A DNA stretch of 8,979 bases, taken from NCBI GenBank assembly GCA_019689695.1, contig JADGHA010000150.1, positions 1 through 8,979 on the forward strand, in the 5' to 3' direction. Positions 5,596 to 8,979 of the stretch are shown one piece after another. The first letter of the stretch is position 1, and each line of letters begins with the position of its first letter. The position numbers were made by a program, and so were the translations under genes. The notes below the pieces were generated by a model. It had not been told where the DNA came from and made no database searches. It saw only the letters and a program-made list of their open reading frames with translations. The DNA is from Micromonosporaceae bacterium (GTDB lineage: Bacteria > Actinomycetota > Actinomycetes > Mycobacteriales > Micromonosporaceae).

Positions 5596-6804
5596 GTGGC
5601 GGCACCCGTCACCACTGAGACATACCGGCTGACCGCGCGGGATCGGCGGGCGCGGTGGTCGACCGCCGGGGCGTACGTTGTGCAGGGTCTGTGCTTCGCC
5701 ACGGTGCTGACCCGGGTCCCCGCACTGAAGGACAAGTTCGGCTTCAGCGACGGTGAGCTTTCGCTGATCCTGCTCGCCGTGCCGGTGGTCGCGGGCGCCG
5801 GCAGCATGCTGGCCGGCGCGCTGGCGGCCCGGCTCGGCAGCGCACTGGTGCTGCGGGTCGCCGGGCCGAGCGTCTGCGCGGCGATGCTCGCCATCGGCGC
5901 CGCCGGCTCCCGCCCCCTGCTGTTCCTCGCCGTGGCCGCGTTCGGGCTCGCCATCGGGGCGGTGGACGCGACCATGAACATGCAGGGCGTGGCGGTGCAG
6001 CGACGGTACGGGCGCAGCTTGCTGATGTCCTTCCACGGTGCCTGGAGCATCGCCGGGATCGCCGGCTCGCTGGCGACCGCCGGCTCAGAGCGCGTCGGGC
6101 TGCCCCTGGTCGCCGGAATCGCGGTGGTCAGTGTGGTCGGCGCCGCCGTCGGCCTGGTGGCCGGGCCGTCGCTCCTGCGCCGGGACGAGGAGCGAGCCGC
6201 CGCCCCGGAACCGGGCGGTTCCGGCGCTGGGCACTCCGGTTCGTCGCCGTGGCGCCCGATCCTGCTCATCGGCATCGCCGTCACCATCAACTACATCGCT
6301 GACTCGGCGACCTCGAACTGGAGCGCCGTGTACATACGGGACGCGCTGGATGGCACGCGGAGCGTCGCCGCGCTCGGGCTCGGCGCGTACCTGACCTGCC
6401 AGGTGCTCGGCCGTATCGTCGCCGACCGGGTGGTGGGCCGGTTCGGCGCGGCCCAAACAGTCGCCAGCGGGGCGGTGATCGGGGTGTCGGGCATGGCGAT
6501 GGTGGTGGTCGCGCCGAACCCGGCCACCGGCATCGCCGGCTTCGCCATCGTCGGCGCCGGGCTGTGTGTGGTCGTGCCGCAGTCGTTCTCCGCGGCCGGC
6601 GCGGTCGACCCGGGCGGCACCGGCGTGGCGATCGCCCGGGTCAACCTGTTCAACTACGTCGGCTTCGTGGTCGGCGCCGCGCTGATCGGCGCGGTGGCGG
6701 AAGGGGCGAACCTGCGGCTCGCCTTCGCCGTGCCTGCGGTTCTCATGCTCGGCATAGTCGCCCTGGCCCGGGACTTCTCCACGCGCTCCATGGCCTCCTT
6801 GTAG
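5596..6804 (+). CDS. MFS transporter, YbjJ-like
   Basis: This 402-residue inner-membrane protein has two six-helix halves, predicted to move a small solute or drug by proton-coupled transport. The first half covers about residues 22-190 and the second about 220-392, joined by a polar Gly/Pro/Ser linker (about 196-218). The signature VDATMNMQGVAVQRRYGRS followed by LLMSFHGAWSIAGI (residues 123-155) is typical of the YbjJ-like MFS branch, and the GRIVADRVVGRFG loop (272-284) is the second-half counterpart of the MFS A-motif. GTG at 5596 is set by GGGGAGG at 5585-5591; the frame is open upstream but has no ribosome site there. The substrate is unknown. Codons from about residue 353 to the stop are antisense to the 3' end of the oxygenase gene, and the final residues ARDFSTRSMASL lie beyond the last helix. 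Confidence 0.9.
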   Translation: MAAPVTTETYRLTARDRRARWSTAGAYVVQGLCFATVLTRVPALKDKFGFSDGELSLILLAVPVVAGAGSMLAGALAARLGSALVLRVAGPSVCAAMLAIGAAGSRPLLFLAVAAFGLAIGAVDATMNMQGVAVQRRYGRSLLMSFHGAWSIAGIAGSLATAGSERVGLPLVAGIAVVSVVGAAVGLVAGPSLLRRDEERAAAPEPGGSGAGHSGSSPWRPILLIGIAVTINYIADSATSNWSAVYIRDALDGTRSVAALGLGAYLTCQVLGRIVADRVVGRFGAAQTVASGAVIGVSGMAMVVVAPNPATGIAGFAIVGAGLCVVVPQSFSAAGAVDPGGTGVAIARVNLFNYVGFVVGAALIGAVAEGANLRLAFAVPAVLMLGIVALARDFSTRSMASL

Positions 6805-7619
6805 ATCGGGCCCTCGTACAGCTGGCGTGGCAGCATCGCCAGGGTAAGCCGCAGCGCCCGCACGGACAGCGATGCGGTGAGGTCGGTGGTCGGCAGCCCG
6901 GGCATCCCGTACATCCGCCGCGCCCACCCGGGCAGCAACGCGAACGCCGTGGCCGCGAGCCCGAACCAGCCCAGCCGTGCCGGGGTCAGCCCGAGCCGCT
7001 TGGGCATCGGCGGGGCGGTGAGGAAGAGCAGGGCATCCGCCGCCTCGCGGGTCACCCGCAGCTTCGGCCGGATCTGGTCGTAGTACGCGGACACCTCGGC
7101 CGCCGATCCGGGCACCGTGGCGGGATCCAGCCCGACCAGGGCGGCCACCCGGCGTTGCTCGGCGTAGTACGCGTCGGCGTCCGCGTCGGAGAGGGCCACA
7201 CCCGCCCGCCGGGCAGTGCTGAGGAACGACTCGACCTCGGTCACGTGCACCCAGCGCAGCAGCTCCGGCTCGTCGATCCGGAACGTCTCGCCGGTCTCTG
7301 GGTCGACCGCGGTCAGCCGGGCGTGCAGCGCCCGGATGCGCCGTCCGGCCTCCTCGGCCTGCGCCGTGGTGCCGTACACGGTCGTGCCCACGTACCTGAC
7401 CGTGCGCATCAGCCGCCCCCACGGGTCGGACTTGTACGCCGAGTTCTGCGCCATGCCGGCCATGGCGCGCGGGTGCAGGCCCTGGAAGTACAGCGCTCGC
7501 AGGCCGGCCACCGCCAGGATCGGCTCGGCGTGCACCCGCCAGGTCACCGAGCCCGGGCCGAACAGCCCGAGATCGTCATCCGGTTCCGGGCGCCGGGTGG
7601 AGGCGGGTGGGGGCGCCAT
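6654..7619 (-). CDS. DUF2236 / MpaB-family oxygenase-like protein
   Basis: This 321-residue protein belongs to the DUF2236 family, which includes MpaB-type proteins and latex-clearing (Lcp) haem oxygenases. Visible motifs are SVTWRVHAEP (24-33), GLHPRAMAG (47-55), YVGTTVYGT (76-84) and LLRWVHVTEVESFL (120-133). The last has the Arg and His arrangement that serves haem binding in Lcp. A hydrophobic stretch (about 214-232) and LPTTDLTASL (242-251) follow, as is usual for the family. ATG at 7619 overlaps the stop of the fur gene as TGATG, so translation is probably coupled; an in-frame ATG at 7655 would lie inside fur and is less likely. The normal family end is near residue 285. The last 35 or so residues are Ala/Thr/Pro-rich, antisense to MFS codons and probably an acquired tail. 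A redox role is inferred; the substrate is unknown. Confidence 0.85.
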   Translation of the reverse strand: MAPPPASTRRPEPDDDLGLFGPGSVTWRVHAEPILAVAGLRALYFQGLHPRAMAGMAQNSAYKSDPWGRLMRTVRYVGTTVYGTTAQAEEAGRRIRALHARLTAVDPETGETFRIDEPELLRWVHVTEVESFLSTARRAGVALSDADADAYYAEQRRVAALVGLDPATVPGSAAEVSAYYDQIRPKLRVTREAADALLFLTAPPMPKRLGLTPARLGWFGLAATAFALLPGWARRMYGMPGLPTTDLTASLSVRALRLTLAMLPRQLYEGPIYKEAMERVEKSRARATMPSMRTAGTAKASRRFAPSATAPISAAPTTKPT

Positions 7620-8089
7620 CAGTCTTCGGCACGGCGCGCCTGGCAGCCGGGGCACAGGCCCCAGAACGTCACCTCGGCCTCGTCGACCTCGAACCCCTGC
7701 GCGTTGGACGGGTCCAGGCAGGGCGCCTCGCCGATCGCGCAGTCCACATCGGCGACCATCCCGCAGCCCCGGCAGACCACGTGGTGGTGGTTGTCGCCGG
7801 TGCGGGCCTCATACCGCGCCGGGCTGCCCGCCGGCTCGATCCGCCGGGCCAGCCCGGCCCGGGAGAGCGCGCCCAGCACGTCGTAGACCGCCTGGGTGGA
7901 GACCGACTCGAGGCGTTGCCGCACCCGCCTGGCGATCTCCTCCACCTCCAGGTGGCCGCCCTCGGCCAGTACATCCAGGACGGCCAGGCGGGGCCGGGTC
8001 ACCCGCAGGCCGTGGGTGCGCAGCGCCTCTTCGCCGGAGACCGCCGCCTCCCGCTCCGCCGGGGCCTCACCCACGGTTCCGTTACGCAT
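7619..8089 (-). CDS. furA: Fur-family regulator of the FurA/CatR (peroxide-responsive) type
   Basis: This 156-residue metal-dependent DNA-binding protein has the Fur winged helix (about residues 20-95, recognition helix around SVSTQAVYDVLGAL at 62-75) and the metal-binding dimer domain. Metal-site features are GDNHHHVVCRGCG (98-110; His101-103, Cys106, Cys109), DVDCAIGEAPC (114-124) and WGLCPGC (143-149; Cys146, Cys149), the two CXXC pairs of a structural zinc site. RRIEPAGSPARYEAR and EAEVTFWGLCP closely match the mycobacterial FurA and streptomycete CatR branch as I remember it; those proteins repress their own operon and katG and respond to peroxide. I chose ATG at 8089 because promoter-like boxes lie directly upstream, suggesting a leaderless message as described for mycobacterial furA. 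The frame is open further upstream but has no family similarity there. The oxygenase gene follows by TGATG; katG is not in the window. Confidence 0.9.
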   Translation of the reverse strand: MRNGTVGEAPAEREAAVSGEEALRTHGLRVTRPRLAVLDVLAEGGHLEVEEIARRVRQRLESVSTQAVYDVLGALSRAGLARRIEPAGSPARYEARTGDNHHHVVCRGCGMVADVDCAIGEAPCLDPSNAQGFEVDEAEVTFWGLCPGCQARRAED

Positions 8090-8249
8090 ACACTCATCGA
8101 ACCACGCATGCTGGAACGCTTCAAGAAAAGCCCTGGTCAGGTGGTGGTGGCCACAGTGGTGGCGGCTCGGCCGGAACGAGATCGAACCGTGCTGGCTCAA
8201 CCTGACGTGTCCCAGGTACGGGGACCGAGTGACGAACAAGGGAGGCCTG
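8090..8249. other. divergent intergenic region between fur and the DUF2231 gene
   Basis: This 160-bp stretch contains no gene. Its left part carries the candidate fur promoter and the most AT-rich bases of this part of the window (TTCAAGAAAAG at 8120-8130). A GTGG-rich tract follows at about 8140-8165. Its right end carries the ribosome site AAGGGAGG (8238-8245) for the DUF2231 gene. No clear plus-strand promoter was found. It is the natural place for an operator controlling both directions. Confidence 0.55.
8096..8124 (-). promoter_or_regulatory. candidate leaderless promoter of the fur gene
   Basis: On the minus strand, TTGAAG (8119-8124) and TTCGAT (8096-8101) are separated by exactly 17 bp, and the second box ends 6 nt before the ATG at 8089. 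Box matches are partial (four of six against TTGACA, three of six against TATAAT). ACGCAT is also repeated at 8084-8089 and 8104-8109, two helical turns apart, but no Fur operator can be assigned with confidence. Confidence 0.4.
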
Positions 8250-8726
8250 GTGTTCGAGGAGATCAACAACTTGCCGCTCCACCCGCTGGTGGTCCACGGC
8301 GCGGTGGTGCTGATTCCGCTCCTGGTCCTCGGCGCCGTGGTCTACGCCGTCGCGCCGCGGCTGCGCCCGCGCGTCAGCTGGGCGGTCGTCACGCTCGCTG
8401 TGGCCGCGCCGCTGGCCGCCCTGTTCGCCAAGCTCTCCGGTGATGCGTTCCGCCAGCGCCTGATCGACCGGAATGCCCTCAGCGGGGAGGTGCTGAATCG
8501 GGTCAACGACCACCGTTCCCTCGGCAACATCACGCTGTGGCTCACCATCGCGCTGGGTGTCGTCACCCTGCTGTTCGTCCTCGTCACCAGCCGGCGGTCG
8601 CGGAGCGTGCCGGTGTGGAGCGTGGTGGTGGTCGGGCTCGTCGTGGTCGGGCTCGCCGCGGTCAGCGGCTACTACGTCTTCCAGACCGGTGATCACGGCG
8701 CGCGGGCTGTCTGGGAAGGCTTCTGA
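8250..8726 (+). CDS. DUF2231-family four-TM membrane protein
   Basis: This 158-residue integral membrane protein begins (M)FEEINNLPLHPLVVHGAVV, the hallmark start of DUF2231 (COG4244) proteins, with His11 and His16. Four hydrophobic helices lie at about residues 13-34, 42-61, 93-112 and 122-145. His88 precedes the third helix, and the C-terminus TGDHGARAVWEGF is the usual ending with a conserved His. Conserved histidines at membrane edges suggest metal or haem coordination, but no biochemical function is known to me. GTG at 8250 is supported by GGAGG at 8241-8245, 4 nt upstream, and places the family motif at the N-terminus; GTG at 8229 would add seven residues and lacks a ribosome site. It is divergent from fur, and its stop codon sits in a perfect inverted repeat shared with the next, convergent gene. 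Confidence 0.9.
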   Translation: MFEEINNLPLHPLVVHGAVVLIPLLVLGAVVYAVAPRLRPRVSWAVVTLAVAAPLAALFAKLSGDAFRQRLIDRNALSGEVLNRVNDHRSLGNITLWLTIALGVVTLLFVLVTSRRSRSVPVWSVVVVGLVVVGLAAVSGYYVFQTGDHGARAVWEGF

Positions 8727-8738
8727 CCGCAGTCAGAA
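8721..8738. terminator. perfect inverted repeat across two convergent stop codons
   Basis: TTCTGAC (8721-8727) and GTCAGAA (8732-8738) form a perfect 7-bp stem with the loop CGCA. The arms contain the Phe-stop codons (TTC TGA) of the DUF2231 gene on the plus strand and of the proline-rich membrane protein on the minus strand. Symmetry makes it usable as a hairpin on either transcript, as expected for a bidirectional terminator or 3'-end stabiliser. No U tract is present. Confidence 0.55.
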
Positions 8739-8979
8739 CAGGATCCGCGAGCAGAGTACGCAGATAACGATCAGCAGTACGACGCCGACGACGGCGCCGA
8801 CGCTCAGCGTGACTTTGTGTGCGTTCTGCTCTGCGGCGTCCAGCTCCGCGTGGTCCTGCGGGGGAAGCTGGCGCGGGGGTGGCGGCTCGTACTCCACCGG
8901 GGGACGCCACCCCGGCGGTGGCGGCACCGTGGCCGGCGGGCCGGAGTAGGCGGGGCCGGGCGGACGCGGCCCGGGGGGC
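8733..8979 (-). CDS. proline-rich protein with C-terminal membrane helix (5' end outside window)
   Basis: The visible 81 residues are a Pro/Gly/Tyr-rich, probably disordered stretch (PPGPRPPGPAYSGPPATVPP, continuing through WRPPVEYEPPPP), a short polar linker (DHAELDAAEQNAHK), and one strongly hydrophobic helix (VGAVVGVVLLIVICVLC) ending SRILF. This layout of cytoplasmic proline-rich tail plus a single terminal helix is common in small actinobacterial membrane proteins, often next to signalling or secretion genes. The frame is open to the window edge. A GTG at 8925-8927 could start a 64-residue form, but it has no Shine-Dalgarno and the proline-rich character continues upstream of it, so the true start is likely beyond the edge. 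The gene converges on the DUF2231 gene with 6 bp between stop codons. No function is assigned. Confidence 0.65.
   Translation of the reverse strand, partial: PPGPRPPGPAYSGPPATVPPPPGWRPPVEYEPPPPRQLPPQDHAELDAAEQNAHKVTLSVGAVVGVVLLIVICVLCSRILF

Noticed and set aside
4415..5605. 396-codon minus-strand open frame opposite the RecB-like nuclease
   Set aside because: The translation is Arg/Pro/Gly-rich without motifs and mirrors the strongly supported nuclease and repeat region.
6085..7422. 445-codon minus-strand open frame spanning the MFS and oxygenase genes
   Set aside because: It runs in a different frame from the oxygenase, crosses two real genes, and has a low-complexity His/Arg/Gly composition.
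6564..7886. 440-codon plus-strand open frame over the oxygenase and fur genes
   Set aside because: It is antisense to two well-supported genes and has Arg/Gly/His-rich composition typical of shadow frames.
8140..8165. GTGG-rich tract as a specific operator or repeat
   Set aside because: It contains a GTGGCCAC palindrome, but this is short and compositionally simple; no known operator consensus fits.

Overview
The window is about 9 kb of very GC-rich chromosomal DNA. GC-biased third codon positions, frequent GTG starts, leaderless-looking promoters and the protein families all point to an actinomycete. The set (DUF6758 protein, 52-residue membrane peptide, bacterial-PH protein, SigE-family sigma factor, FurA-type regulator) looks most like Micromonosporaceae, but that placement comes from memory of the families and no search was run. 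No phage genes, insertion sequences, RNA genes or CRISPR arrays are visible. Most of the window reads as ordinary core or shell chromosome.

Layout, left to right. (1) 59-1400 (+): a SPOUT/TrmH-family RNA methyltransferase followed by a zinc-ribbon DUF6758 protein. (2) 1518-2596 (+): a two-gene unit of a 52-residue single-pass membrane peptide and a two-TM bacterial PH-domain protein with a disordered acidic N-terminus. (3) 2738-3430 (+): an ECF-type SigE-family sigma factor with an Ala/Pro-rich C-terminal tail and no visible anti-sigma partner. (4) 3633-5431 (+): a PHP-family phosphoesterase/nuclease and a RecB/Cas4-like PD-(D/E)XK nuclease with an Fe-S cysteine set. (5) 5596-6804 (+): an MFS transporter whose 3' end overlaps, tail to tail by 151 bp, a DUF2236/MpaB-type oxygenase on the minus strand. 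(6) 7619-8089 (-): a FurA/CatR-type metalloregulator, coupled to the oxygenase through TGATG. (7) 8250-8726 (+): a DUF2231 four-TM protein, divergent from fur and convergent with a proline-rich membrane protein that runs off the right edge.

Two themes recur. Several genes (59, 3633, possibly 4556 and 8089) have a -10-like hexamer ending 6-7 nt before the start codon, which suggests leaderless mRNAs. Several gene ends carry short GC-rich tandem repeats or inverted repeats that include the stop codon: 3421-3467, 5428-5535 and 8721-8738. These may act as terminators or mRNA 3'-end structures.

Nothing in the window clearly forms a new defence or biosynthetic system. The most distinctive items are the MFS/oxygenase antisense overlap, the fur-oxygenase-DUF2231 neighbourhood without katG, and the stop-codon-anchored repeats.
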